Notes under the pieces: generated by a model
Told to the model about the DNA's origin: nothing
The model's input: the letters and a program-made list of their open reading frames with translations, nothing else
The model's database searches: none
Part shown: positions 1 through 8,679 of the stretch, in pieces
Layout of the letters: each line of letters starts with the position of its first letter
How positions within the stretch are numbered: the stretch's first letter is position 1
Source: Gleimia hominis
GTDB taxonomy: Bacteria; Actinomycetota; Actinomycetes; Actinomycetales; Actinomycetaceae
Reading direction: 5' to 3'
Length of the DNA stretch: 64,000 nt
NCBI RefSeq assembly: GCF_032085515.1
Contig: NZ_JASXSX010000001.1
Coordinates: forward strand, 496,001-560,000
Position numbers and translations under genes: made by a program

Positions 1-1031
1 GTGTAGGCAAACAGGAACGCGAGCAGAAAGCACTTGAGGCCCTAAAAACCACCGGGTTGGAAGGCCGGGAGAACGCGTACCCCGACGAACTCTCCGGCGG
101 GATGCAGCAGCGCGTGGGCCTGGCTCGCGCCCTCACTGCGGATGCGGACATTTTGCTGATGGACGAGGCGTTCTCGGCGCTAGACCCCCTGATCCGCCGG
201 GACATGCAGGACCTCCTGCTGGAACTGCAGAGCCAAAAGAAACGCACCATCATTTTCATCACCCACGACCTGAACGAAGCAATGTACGTGGGGGACCGCA
301 TTGCGGTGATGAAAGACGGGAAGATCGAACAGGTGGGGACTGCGGAAGAAATCCTCACGAGCCCCGCTAACGACTACATCGCCCGGTTCGTGCAAGACGT
401 GGACCGCACGCGCGTGATCACCGCGTCCTCGCTGATGCGCCAGCCCGGCACCCGGATTTTCACGGCAGACGGGCCGCGCGTTGCCCTCAAGAAACTAGAA
501 GAATGGGACGAAGAAGGCGGTTGGGTAACAGACTCAGGTACCCTGCGGCTGCGCGGCATGATCCACACGGAAGACGTGGCGAGTGCGCTGCATAAGAACC
601 CGGAACTGCGTTCCACTGAATCGATTCTGCGCCACGAGTTCTACCAGGTGGGGCCCGATACGCCTCTGTCAGAAATCATTAGTATGGCGGCGAATACGGA
701 CATCACGATTCCCGTGGTGGACGAAGACAATAAGCTACTGGGCATTATTCCCCGCGTCGCGATCGTGGTGGCACTTGCATCGCAAGGTGATAACGCGGAA
801 ACCGGTGGTGCTACGGCGGCTGCGGGCGCGCCTGAAACCGGTGGCACTCCTGCGGCCGCGGGTACGCCTGAAACGAATGGTGCTCGTGCGGCGAAGGACG
901 CGTCTGAAGTAAGTGCTCCCGCAGCGGAAAACACTGCTGAAACCGAAGGAGTCACCACACCGCTGAATGGTAAGCCGAGACAGGAGCAGGAAATCGAACA
1001 AGAACTCTCGAACGGGAAGGAGAATAACTGA
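1..1031 (+). CDS. proV: Glycine betaine/proline ABC transporter ATP-binding protein (5' end outside window)
   Basis: The reading frame (codons from base 3) is open to the window edge, so the N-terminal part with the Walker A motif lies upstream. Visible are the ABC signature LSGGMQQRVGLARAL, Walker B ILLMDEAFSALDP and the H-loop THD, followed by a region with the length and look of paired CBS domains (RLRGMIHTEDVA; TIPVVDEDNKLLGIIP). CBS domains after the ATPase are typical of OpuA/ProV-type osmolyte importers, where they sense ionic strength. It would energise uptake through the permease that follows with a TGATG overlap, and the binding lipoprotein after that. The C-terminal tail is a low-complexity Ala/Thr/Gly/Glu-rich extension with internal repeats, unusual for the family. 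The assignment to quaternary-amine uptake is family-level; the exact substrate is inferred. Confidence 0.9.
   Translation, partial: VGKQEREQKALEALKTTGLEGRENAYPDELSGGMQQRVGLARALTADADILLMDEAFSALDPLIRRDMQDLLLELQSQKKRTIIFITHDLNEAMYVGDRIAVMKDGKIEQVGTAEEILTSPANDYIARFVQDVDRTRVITASSLMRQPGTRIFTADGPRVALKKLEEWDEEGGWVTDSGTLRLRGMIHTEDVASALHKNPELRSTESILRHEFYQVGPDTPLSEIISMAANTDITIPVVDEDNKLLGIIPRVAIVVALASQGDNAETGGATAAAGAPETGGTPAAAGTPETNGARAAKDASEVSAPAAENTAETEGVTTPLNGKPRQEQEIEQELSNGKENN
798..905 (+). repeat. Three 36-bp in-frame repeats in the proV tail
   Basis: Copies begin at 798, 834 and 870. Each encodes twelve residues of the pattern ETGGxxAAAGxP, with the third copy diverged (ETNGARAAKDAS). A further degenerate copy may follow from 906. 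The period is a multiple of three, so copy number can change without breaking the frame. Confidence 0.8.
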
Positions 1032-1885
1032 TGAGTAACAACGATCTATGGTTCTCTTTGCCCGTAGGGGACTGGGCGGACGCCGCGATGCGGTGGATGA
1101 TGGACGCGTGGGACGGCTTCTTCGGCGTTGTCGCCACGATCCTAACGTCCGTGTGCGACGCCCTGTACTTCGTGTTCTCTACACCCCCGTTCTGGGTGAT
1201 CATGCTGATCGTCGCCGTCATCGCGTTCTTCGCAAGCGGTTGGAAACTGGCGGTTGGGTCCATTATCGGCATGCTGTTCATCTACGGTATGGGCCAGTGG
1301 GACAACGCCATGTCTACCCTGTCCATGGTGGTGGAAGCCTCCGCAATCGCCGTGCTGTTCGGCGTGCCCCTGGGGATCTTAGCGGCGCGGGTTAAATGGG
1401 TTTCACGCATCACCCGGCCGATCATGGACTTCCTGCAAACCATGCCTGCGTTCGTGTACTTGATTCCGTTCGTCATGATCTTCTCGATCGGGATCGTCCC
1501 CGGCATTGTCGCGACCGTCCTGTTCTCAATCGCACCGGCCGTGCGGTTCACAGAACTGGGGATCCGCCAGGTAGACAAATCTGTAGTGGAAGCCGCGTAC
1601 GCGTTCGGAGCTAAACCCAGCCGCGTGCTCCGCCAAGTAGAACTCCCCTTAGCGCTACCCACAATCATGGCGGGCATTAACCAGGTGATCATGCTGGCCC
1701 TGTCCATGGTGGTTATCGCCGGTATGGTCGGTGGCGGCGGCCTCGGTAACGACATTGTCCAAGCACTGCAACGCGTGAACATCGGGTTGGGTGCTGAAGC
1801 TGGCTTAGCTGTTGTGGTGCTCGCAATGATCCTCGACCGGCTAACTGCCTCATTCGGTAAAAAATCTGAAAGAGCTAACCGCTAA
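1031..1885 (+). CDS. proW: Glycine betaine/proline ABC transporter permease
   Basis: A 284-residue membrane protein of the BPD_transp_1 (MetI-like) family. After an N-terminal segment with two hydrophobic stretches comes the core of about five transmembrane helices, with the cytoplasmic EAA loop (VVEAAYAFGAKPSRVLRQVELP) that docks on the ATPase and the typical MVVIAGMVGGGGLG stretch of OpuAB/ProW permeases. The ATG overlaps the stop of the ATPase gene (TGATG), indicating translational coupling. The binding lipoprotein follows 55 bp later. It forms the membrane channel of the osmolyte importer. Confidence 0.92.
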   Translation: MSNNDLWFSLPVGDWADAAMRWMMDAWDGFFGVVATILTSVCDALYFVFSTPPFWVIMLIVAVIAFFASGWKLAVGSIIGMLFIYGMGQWDNAMSTLSMVVEASAIAVLFGVPLGILAARVKWVSRITRPIMDFLQTMPAFVYLIPFVMIFSIGIVPGIVATVLFSIAPAVRFTELGIRQVDKSVVEAAYAFGAKPSRVLRQVELPLALPTIMAGINQVIMLALSMVVIAGMVGGGGLGNDIVQALQRVNIGLGAEAGLAVVVLAMILDRLTASFGKKSERANR

Positions 1886-1940
1886 CTGAAGCTCTCAACT
1901 GGATACAAATCTCATTGCACAAGTAGAGGAAGGAAAACGC

Positions 1941-2834
1941 ATGTTTTTGAAGAAAGCTTTTGCTGTGGGCTCGGCCCTAGCGCTTTCCGTTTCGCTCGCG
2001 GCCTGCTCGGGTGGTTCGGGAGATAAGTCGGACGCAGGGGATTCCAAGTCCCTATCCGTTGGCGTACCCGCCGGCTGGGACGAAGGCGTAGTTATTTCCA
2101 ACATGATGAAGAGCGCGTTGGAAGATCAGGGTTACGACCTGAAACTGACGGACGCGGACATTGGCGCAGTATTCACCTCCATCTCCAAGGGCGATATGGA
2201 CCTGCTGTTTGACGGTTGGTTGCCACTTACCCACAAGTCTTACGTAGAGAAATACGGGGACGACATGGAGGACCTGGGAACCTGGTTCGACGAGGCGAAG
2301 CTGGCGTTGGCTGTGAATAAGGACGCGCCGATTAAGTCCATTGAGGAACTGGCGGACCACGCGGACGATTTCAACAACGAGATTGTTGGTATTGACGCGG
2401 GCGCGGGAATTACGGAAACCACCGAGAAAACCGCGATCCCGGAGTACGGTCTGGACAACATGAACTTCAAGATTTCCTCTACCGCCGCGATGTTGGCGGA
2501 ACTGGATTCTGCGATGAAGAACAAGAAGAACATTGTGGTTACCCTGTGGAGCCCCCACTGGGCTTACAGCGCGTTCGACGTGCGTGACCTAGAGGACCCG
2601 AAGGGGGCCATGGGTGGTGCGGAGAAGATCCACACGTTCGCCCGCAAGGACTTCAGCAAAGATAATGAAGCTGTTGCGAAGATGATTAAGAACTTCAAAC
2701 TCTCGGCCGAAGAGCTTTCGGACGTTGAGAACTACGTGTTGAACGAGCACAAGGACGAGCCGATTGAGAAAACAGTTAAAGAATGGCTCGACAAGAACCA
2801 GGAAGTGCGCGACCGCATGAAGGTCGAGAAGTAA
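1941..2834 (+). CDS. proX: Glycine betaine-type substrate-binding lipoprotein
   Basis: A 297-residue extracellular binding protein with a lipoprotein signal peptide ending in a lipobox (SLAACSGG), so it should be anchored to the outer face of the membrane. The body matches the OpuAC/ProX family: VGVPAGWDEGVVISNMMKS near the N-terminus, DLLFDGWLP, and VTLWSPHWAY, a Trp-rich region of the kind that forms the aromatic cage for quaternary amines. RBS AGGAAGG lies upstream of the ATG. Third gene of the osmolyte importer, closed by a strong terminator at 2892. The specific ligand (betaine, proline, choline or carnitine) cannot be told from sequence alone. Confidence 0.92.
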   Translation: MFLKKAFAVGSALALSVSLAACSGGSGDKSDAGDSKSLSVGVPAGWDEGVVISNMMKSALEDQGYDLKLTDADIGAVFTSISKGDMDLLFDGWLPLTHKSYVEKYGDDMEDLGTWFDEAKLALAVNKDAPIKSIEELADHADDFNNEIVGIDAGAGITETTEKTAIPEYGLDNMNFKISSTAAMLAELDSAMKNKKNIVVTLWSPHWAYSAFDVRDLEDPKGAMGGAEKIHTFARKDFSKDNEAVAKMIKNFKLSAEELSDVENYVLNEHKDEPIEKTVKEWLDKNQEVRDRMKVEK

Positions 2835-2891
2835 CCCATTTCCTGTGGTTTTCTTCATGAGGTTCTAACGCGCAATTAAGCGCAAGAACAA

Positions 2892-2941
2892 ACTAAAGGG
2901 GCTTGGATCCGCCGCATAAGCGGGTTCAAGCCCCCTTTAGT
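2892..2941. terminator. Bidirectional hairpin terminator between proX and the ABC-2 genes
   Basis: Left arm ACTAAAGGGGCTTG (2892-2905) pairs with CAAGCCCCCTTTAGT (2927-2941) with one bulged base. The A/T-rich outer bases supply a short U run on either strand. It lies between convergent genes and can serve both. Confidence 0.8.
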
Positions 2942-2982
2942 GTCCGTGAGAGTCGTTTAGTCTTGCACCCCGTGAGGCTGGG

Positions 2983-3735
2983 TTATTTAGTCTTGCGCCG
3001 AATGGTGATGGAGGCCAGAAGGAGAGCGGCGAGGACAATTGCGGTTAGTAACGCAAGCTTGCCCCACGACGCACCGGTGAGCGTGGCCTCATCAGTAAGA
3101 TTGCGGGTGATGTCCACGGCCCATGTCATGGGCATTAGGTTAGCGCAGACCTCAAGGGCTTTTGGCATGTCTTCTTTGGCAACGAACAGGCCGCACAAGA
3201 ATAGCTGCGGGGCAACGAACAGGGGCATGAATTGTACGGCTTGGAATTCCGTGTGGGCGAATGCGCTGGCGAGCAGGCCGAATGCCACGCCGAACAGGGC
3301 TACAACCGCGGTGGTGGCAACAAGAACCGCCCACGACCCTTCAATCTCTAACCCCATCATGCTCCACATCACCAGCAGCAGTAGCCCCACTTGCAGCAAC
3401 GCGAGCACGCCAAACACAATCCCGTAAGAAACAATGAGGTTCCACCGGCTCAGGGGTGTGGTTAGAATCCGCTCTAACGTACCGCTCGTGCGTTCGCGCA
3501 GCATCACCACGGACGTGACGATAAACATGAGGGCCATAGGCAGGACCACCAGGATAATGGGCCCCACGCGGTCAAATGGGTGGGGTGCCCCCTGCGGAAC
3601 CGGGACATCGTGAAAAACCCAGTACAGCAAAGTCACTAACGCTAGTGGCATTAAGATTACGAGCGCGATTGTGCGCGGGTCGTTACGCAGTTGAGCGCTG
3701 ATACGGCGAATCGTCGCGGTCCATGCTTGATGCAT
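2983..3735 (-). CDS. ABC-2 type multidrug/antibiotic exporter permease
   Basis: A 250-residue membrane protein with about six transmembrane segments and the ABC2_membrane pattern, including VMLRERTSGTLERILTTPLSRW, the conserved loop before the third helix of DrrB/NodJ-type permeases. It overlaps by one base the upstream ATPase gene. The pair resembles daunorubicin-resistance-type exporters. No substrate is suggested by the neighbours. Confidence 0.85.
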   Translation of the reverse strand: MHQAWTATIRRISAQLRNDPRTIALVILMPLALVTLLYWVFHDVPVPQGAPHPFDRVGPIILVVLPMALMFIVTSVVMLRERTSGTLERILTTPLSRWNLIVSYGIVFGVLALLQVGLLLLVMWSMMGLEIEGSWAVLVATTAVVALFGVAFGLLASAFAHTEFQAVQFMPLFVAPQLFLCGLFVAKEDMPKALEVCANLMPMTWAVDITRNLTDEATLTGASWGKLALLTAIVLAALLLASITIRRKTK

Positions 3736-4550
3736 CAGTTGGACTCCTTAATTAGCGCGAGGAATGCTTCTTCGGGGTTGTTTGTACCCGTTTCTTCCTG
3801 CAGTTGCGCAACCGGCTTGTGTGCGAGGAACTGGCCGTTTCGCATAAACAGTACGCTGTCGCAGCGAGCAGCTTCGTCCATCACGTGTGAAGAAACCAGG
3901 AGGGTCACTCCGCTGTGGGCCAGTGTTGTGAACAGGTCCCACAGGTTTTCGCGCGTGAGGGGATCTAACCCCACGGTGGGTTCGTCGAGCACGAGCAACT
4001 GCGGATCCCCAACCAGAGCACAGGCCAGTGAAGCCCGGTTTGCTTGCCCACCGGAGAGCTGGTCGACTCTGCGGGTCGCTAGGTTTGCGAGCCCTACTCG
4101 GGCAATCACCTGGTCTACCTGCTTCATGCTGGCATGTTGAAGGCGGGCGAAATATGCGACGTTGTCACGCACGCTAATATCCGTGTAAATACTCTTGTCT
4201 TGACTCGTGTAGCCAATCAAGTGGCGTAACGCGCGATGCCCAGCGGGGTAGCCGCACACTTCTAGGGTGCCGGACGTGATGGTTTGCGCTCCCACAATCG
4301 CGCGCATAAACGTGGATTTACCGCACCCCGATGGGCCCATCAAACCTGTGATCGAACCGTGTGGCAGCTCGCAGTCGATAGCCCGCAGCACGCGGTTTTT
4401 AACCCGCCGTTTGCCACGATCCACCACCAGTTGGTGGCAGTCCAAAATGGGTGTCTGTTCATTAGCATGCCCATCGTGGGTGGCGCCGCGGGCTAATCCT
4501 TTAGAGTTGTGCATACCCTCATTGTAAAAATACCGAAGTGGTATGCGCAT
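3735..4550 (-). CDS. ABC transporter ATP-binding protein (DrrA-like)
   Basis: A 271-residue ATPase with Walker A GPSGCGKST, signature LSGGQANRASLACAL, Walker B LLVLDEPTVGLDP and an H-loop histidine in LVSSHVMDEA. The long N-terminus before the ATPase core suggests a downstream start is possible; the internal ATG at 4514 is preceded by GAGGGT but too closely to be convincing. It energises the permease at 2983-3735. The FNT-family gene ends only 3 bp upstream, so it may be co-transcribed with an unrelated channel gene. Confidence 0.87.
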   Translation of the reverse strand: MRIPLRYFYNEGMHNSKGLARGATHDGHANEQTPILDCHQLVVDRGKRRVKNRVLRAIDCELPHGSITGLMGPSGCGKSTFMRAIVGAQTITSGTLEVCGYPAGHRALRHLIGYTSQDKSIYTDISVRDNVAYFARLQHASMKQVDQVIARVGLANLATRRVDQLSGGQANRASLACALVGDPQLLVLDEPTVGLDPLTRENLWDLFTTLAHSGVTLLVSSHVMDEAARCDSVLFMRNGQFLAHKPVAQLQEETGTNNPEEAFLALIKESN

Positions 4551-4553
4551 AAG

Positions 4554-5402
4554 TTACCGTTCGGCAGGCTGCGGATCCTTGTGTGCGTACCAGAAGTAAA
4601 TGCCTACGAATACGCCGCCGCCGAGAATATTGCCTAACGTTACTGGCAGCAGGTTCACAAATAGGGCGTTGAATAAGGTCAGTGGTCCGTTCCCGTAGTC
4701 AAGTAGCAGGCCGTAGGGCAGCATGTACATATTCGCAACAGAGTGCTCGAACCCGACTGCTACGAACAGTGAAATCGGGCCAACTACCGCAACGATTTTA
4801 TCTGTCAAAGACTTACCCGCGTACGACAGCCACACTGCTAAACAAACCGCGAGGTTGCAACCGATCCCCAAAACAAAGCATTCAAGCGGGGTGTGGGAAA
4901 GCTTCGCGGACGCGGTCGCCACAATGGTTTGTCCCCAGGCTCCGTTTGCGTTTTTCTGTAGCCCACCAAAGTAACAAAGGGCAACCACGCCGAGGGATCC
5001 AACCAGGTTTCCAACGTAAACTATCGCCCAGTGGGTGAGTACTTGCGACCAGTTCAACATGCCTTTCGCTTTAGCGACCAAGTTCATGGTTGTTGAGGTG
5101 AACAAGTCGGCTCCCGTAATAATCACGAGGCCTAAACCAACTGAGAATACTAGGCCGCTCAAAAGTTTAGCCACCCCAAATGGGAGGCGGCTACTACCGG
5201 TTGCTACTGTGGTGAAAAAGGTGAAGCCTAATGCGATGAACGCACCGGCAGAAACTGCGAGCATAAACATCTTGGTGGGCCGGGCAGTAGCTTTGCCGAG
5301 CATTGCGTTAGCCGCGATCCCCACTATTTGTTTAGGCGAGGCAATAGCAGACTGTGTACCTGCAGAACTAGAGGACTGTGCTGGTTTGATGGGTTTGCTC
5401 AT
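4554..5402 (-). CDS. Formate/nitrite transporter (FNT) family channel
   Basis: A 282-residue protein with six predicted membrane helices. It carries the FNT hallmarks: GADLFTSTTMNLVAKAKGM in the first half, WAIVYVGNLVGSLGVV, LGIGCNLAVCLAVWLSYAGKS in the second, and GFEHSVANMYMLP with the pore histidine of FocA/NirC proteins. FNT channels pass formate, nitrite or hydrosulfide. This genome stretch also encodes pyruvate formate-lyase (51990) and nitrate reductase (59190), so formate export or nitrite movement are both plausible. The hydrophilic N-terminal tail (about 35 residues, Ser/Ala rich) is longer than in E. coli FocA. Confidence 0.9.
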   Translation of the reverse strand: MSKPIKPAQSSSSAGTQSAIASPKQIVGIAANAMLGKATARPTKMFMLAVSAGAFIALGFTFFTTVATGSSRLPFGVAKLLSGLVFSVGLGLVIITGADLFTSTTMNLVAKAKGMLNWSQVLTHWAIVYVGNLVGSLGVVALCYFGGLQKNANGAWGQTIVATASAKLSHTPLECFVLGIGCNLAVCLAVWLSYAGKSLTDKIVAVVGPISLFVAVGFEHSVANMYMLPYGLLLDYGNGPLTLFNALFVNLLPVTLGNILGGGVFVGIYFWYAHKDPQPAER

Positions 5403-5486
5403 ATCCTCTACTTTAGTCCCATACTTACGTAAAATACACGTTGTAACAGCATGTTATGAGCGCAGGGTGCTGAAGGCAGGGCAGCG

Positions 5487-6785
5487 CTAGTCGCCTGGTT
5501 CGTCGCCTTTCCGCCGCTTTTTACGTTTCCACAGCCGGCCCATCCCCAGGCGGCGTGAACGCAGCTCGGTGGGTAGGTGATTCTTCTTGCGTTTACGCGA
5601 AGTTTCGCGCAAGAACGGGATCGACAGCAGGGTCACCAGCGTCATCAACCACGCGAAAGCGATCACCGCGTGGAACCCACCGTAAGAACCCGAACGGTCA
5701 ATAAAGCGGCCTGCAATCGCGGAACCGATTGACACGCCCACGTTCATTGCCGTGGACATCCATGTGAGCCCTTCCGTTAGACGTCGGGCGGGCACTGCTC
5801 TTTGCACCATCGCGTTCACGTTAATCATGGTGGGGGAAATGCCGAATCCGGTTATGAACATCATGATCGCCATTAACACCACGCCTTTAGTGAATCCCAC
5901 TAGCGTGACGCCAACAGATAGGGCCACCACCCCGGTTACGAACAGTTTCCACAGTGGGAACCGCCACGTGCGCGCCCCGTAAATCAGGCCTGCTAGCATC
6001 GATCCGGTGGCGAACACGGCCAGCAGTAATCCGGAGGCCGACCGCACTCCGTGTTCAGAAGTGAACGCTACGACGGACACGTCGATCCCACCGAACATTG
6101 CGCCCGCCCCAATGTACACGAGCGCCAGGGAGATCATCACCGGTTGCGTCATCACTGAACCCGCCGCGTCCGCTGCCGCGTCTTTACCTAACGCCGGTGG
6201 CTCCGTTTCTCGTTGCGATAGGAACCACACGCCGCCAAACAGGGCGAACATAACCGCTAACGCTAGCCCAGCGATTGGGTTTACGGAGGTGGTGAGCAAG
6301 GTGGCGAGGATCGGCCCCACCATGAACACAACCTCATCCAACGTGGATTCTAGTGAATACGCGGTGTGTAGCTGCGAGGCGTTCTCTACCACGCCTGTCC
6401 AACGCGACCGCACCATCGCCCCGAGGGAACCGGAAAACGCCCCAGCTATGATCGTAAAGATGTACAGCAAGATGGCGGGCCCACGCATGAACGCCACGAC
6501 CATTACGCCGACGATGCCTAGTACGGAAGTGATGACCGATGGGAGCATCACTTTTGACTGCCCATGCCGGTCCACTAACCGCGCTAGCACGGGTGCCGCC
6601 ACCGCGTACGCCACGATGTTCACCGCAGAAACTTGGCCGGCAAGCGTGTATGAGCCGTACAGCGCAGAAATCATTAGGATCTGGGAAATACCCACCAGGG
6701 ACATGGGGAAACGCGCTAAAACCCCGGCTGCAGAAAACTTTAATGCACCGGGGATACTCAGGATCTCACGATACGACTTGAACAC
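5487..6785 (-). CDS. Major facilitator superfamily transporter
   Basis: A 432-residue protein with about twelve hydrophobic segments and the MFS loop pattern VLARLVDRHGQSKVM after the second helix. No signature reveals the substrate; the general look is that of drug/metabolite efflux carriers. It stands alone between the FNT gene and the sugar transport cluster. The C-terminus is a highly basic tail (about 30 residues rich in R and K), unusual but common in actinobacterial MFS proteins. Confidence 0.8.
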   Translation of the reverse strand: MFKSYREILSIPGALKFSAAGVLARFPMSLVGISQILMISALYGSYTLAGQVSAVNIVAYAVAAPVLARLVDRHGQSKVMLPSVITSVLGIVGVMVVAFMRGPAILLYIFTIIAGAFSGSLGAMVRSRWTGVVENASQLHTAYSLESTLDEVVFMVGPILATLLTTSVNPIAGLALAVMFALFGGVWFLSQRETEPPALGKDAAADAAGSVMTQPVMISLALVYIGAGAMFGGIDVSVVAFTSEHGVRSASGLLLAVFATGSMLAGLIYGARTWRFPLWKLFVTGVVALSVGVTLVGFTKGVVLMAIMMFITGFGISPTMINVNAMVQRAVPARRLTEGLTWMSTAMNVGVSIGSAIAGRFIDRSGSYGGFHAVIAFAWLMTLVTLLSIPFLRETSRKRKKNHLPTELRSRRLGMGRLWKRKKRRKGDEPGD

Positions 6786-6878
6786 TCATCTAGGTTATTA
6801 GATATTTTGCTTTAAAACACGTTGCGCCCGGGGTGAAACATACCACCGGATCCCCATCAGAATGCGCGAATGTGCCGC

Positions 6879-7544
6879 TTACAGGTTTTGTAGGTGGGGG
6901 GAAAATATTAGCTGCGTGAGGAACCAGCAGAACGCGAAAGTAAAAACAAAGTAAGTGAAAAGTACTGTTCCGCGCGCGCCGGGTATCACGAGGGCAAGAA
7001 TAATCGGGGCGGCCCACACCAGTACAGCGGCGGCGGTGCGGGGGAGGTAGCGGATCGACCGGATGGTGGCGGTTTGAAGTAGAGATACGAAACCGGGGGT
7101 GGTGGGCCTGGGGCTTGGAGTGCGAACGGGTTTCGATAACTGTCCTAACAGCGCAAAAAACCACAGAGTAATCCCAGCTACTAGGATTGCGCCGGCAAAC
7201 AACCCCACTTCTAACACCATTGCACTGGTGCGTGTTATCGCTGAACTTGCCCGCCCAATCAACAGCCAGTTGTACCCCCCGAGCACCACGAGCGCTCCGC
7301 ACAGCACGGCCCCACCCGTGGCGGCACCAAACCGGTAGGTGAACTCGTGCAAGAACTGGCGGGCCGGCCGTGCCCCACCGCCTTTAATCAGGTCGGCAAT
7401 CACCGCGTTCGCAGCCCGAGTAGTGGCTCCGATGGTGATTACCGGTAGTGAGCACAGCACCATCAGCAGGTTCACCACCACCAGGTCCGCGGCTAAAGAC
7501 AACACCGCGTAGAACGAAGAAGAAGGGCTCAACCACTTAGGCAC
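6879..7544 (-). CDS. YesL-like DUF624 membrane protein
   Basis: About 221 residues with four to five membrane helices and the DUF624/YesL pattern: LAADLVVVNLLMVLCSLPVITIGA near the start and a TRAANAVI stretch. Proteins of this family sit beside sugar ABC importers in Firmicutes and Actinobacteria; their role is not established. The start is set at GTG 7544, which overlaps the end of the LacI gene and has GGAGG just upstream; longer versions run inside LacI and are not credible. The ATG-less start and overlap imply translational coupling to LacI. Confidence 0.75.
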   Translation of the reverse strand: MPKWLSPSSSFYAVLSLAADLVVVNLLMVLCSLPVITIGATTRAANAVIADLIKGGGARPARQFLHEFTYRFGAATGGAVLCGALVVLGGYNWLLIGRASSAITRTSAMVLEVGLFAGAILVAGITLWFFALLGQLSKPVRTPSPRPTTPGFVSLLQTATIRSIRYLPRTAAAVLVWAAPIILALVIPGARGTVLFTYFVFTFAFCWFLTQLIFSPHLQNL

Positions 7545-8622
7545 GTGACCTCCAAACGGGTTGCTCAGCAAAGATTGTGTTGCGCACCGGGCCGGTGGAA
7601 GACCGCACCACCAGCTCACCGGGCAGCAGCAAGTGGCGCGCTGCCTCCCCACGCATGGCCGCGAACAGGGCTTCGCACGTGCGCTCCACCAGGTCGTGTA
7701 GGGGCTGCCGGATCGTGGTTAACCGCGGGTGCGAGTACGCAGCGATTTCCACCCCATCAATCCCCACCACAGACACCGCTTCGGGCACCCGCAGCCCCAT
7801 GTCCAGCACGGCACGCATCACCCCCAGGGCAATCACGTCCGTCATCCCCACAATCGCTGTGACCTGCGGGTGTTTCGACAGCATTTCGTAGCCCAACTGC
7901 AGCCCATAGTGGTAGGAGTACGGGGTGTCTTGCACGGGCCCACGCAGCACCGCGGGAGTGGTGTTGGAACCGAAACGCTTTCGCATAGCCGCGCGGAAAT
8001 AGTGTGAACGCAGTTCCCCCACCGAGTTGTCGGCCGTGTCCGAACCGATGAACCCAATTTCCTCATGCCCCAAATCCGCTAAATACTCCACGATTTGCGT
8101 GAGCGCCAGCTGGTCATCCAGTGCCACCGACGAGTACGAGTCTGGTTTTAATGCTTCATTATGAGGAATGGTGCACAGCACGAAGGGCGCTCCAAGGGCC
8201 TCGAACTGTTTGCGGGAACCATCTAGCTGGCCGCCTAGGAACACCACTGCGGCTGGGTGAGCAGTGGCGGTGTGCTGCAAAGCCGCCTGCACTTCATCTT
8301 CCCCATGGGGGACCCGCAGCATCGTCACGTGCATCCCGCGCTCGCGGATTTTGGCTTCGAACACGTCGAGCATCTCTAAGAAAAACGGGTTTGACGGCCC
8401 CTTAACTACGAGCGCCACGCTGTCTGACGTGGTCTGGCGCAGCTTCCGGGCGTGCAAGTTCGGGGCGTACCCCATGGTGCGTGCCATTTTCAGTACGCGT
8501 TTGCGGGTGTGGGCGTTCACGTCCGGCGCGTCGTTCAGGGCGCGTGACACCGTGGTTACGCCCACGCCGCAGGCCTGGGCGATTTCCTTAATGGTTACCC
8601 GCCCAGTAATTTGTGCCATCAT
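7537..8622 (-). CDS. LacI-family transcriptional regulator of the sugar importer
   Basis: A 361-residue repressor with an N-terminal helix-turn-helix (VTIKEIAQACGVGVTTVSRALN) and hinge helix region, followed by a periplasmic-binding-like sugar sensor domain (SNPFFLEMLDVFEAKIRERG; GMTDVIALGVMRAVLDMGLRVP). It lies just downstream of the sugar importer genes, in the same direction. Its likely target is the perfect palindrome CGGAAACGTTTCCG at 11962-11975 before the binding-protein gene, a sequence of the usual LacI/GalR type. Two ATG codons are adjacent (8622 and 8619); either could be used. Confidence 0.9.
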   Translation of the reverse strand: MMAQITGRVTIKEIAQACGVGVTTVSRALNDAPDVNAHTRKRVLKMARTMGYAPNLHARKLRQTTSDSVALVVKGPSNPFFLEMLDVFEAKIRERGMHVTMLRVPHGEDEVQAALQHTATAHPAAVVFLGGQLDGSRKQFEALGAPFVLCTIPHNEALKPDSYSSVALDDQLALTQIVEYLADLGHEEIGFIGSDTADNSVGELRSHYFRAAMRKRFGSNTTPAVLRGPVQDTPYSYHYGLQLGYEMLSKHPQVTAIVGMTDVIALGVMRAVLDMGLRVPEAVSVVGIDGVEIAAYSHPRLTTIRQPLHDLVERTCEALFAAMRGEAARHLLLPGELVVRSSTGPVRNTIFAEQPVWRSRA

Positions 8623-8679
8623 TACTTACACTTTCGTTGCCCAATAGGCGTGGCCCTTCAGAGCCCTACCTAGAGGACT

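Noticed and set aside
6790..7302. 170-codon minus frame overlapping the DUF624 gene
   Set aside because: Out-of-frame shadow; the DUF624 frame has membrane helices and a ribosome site.
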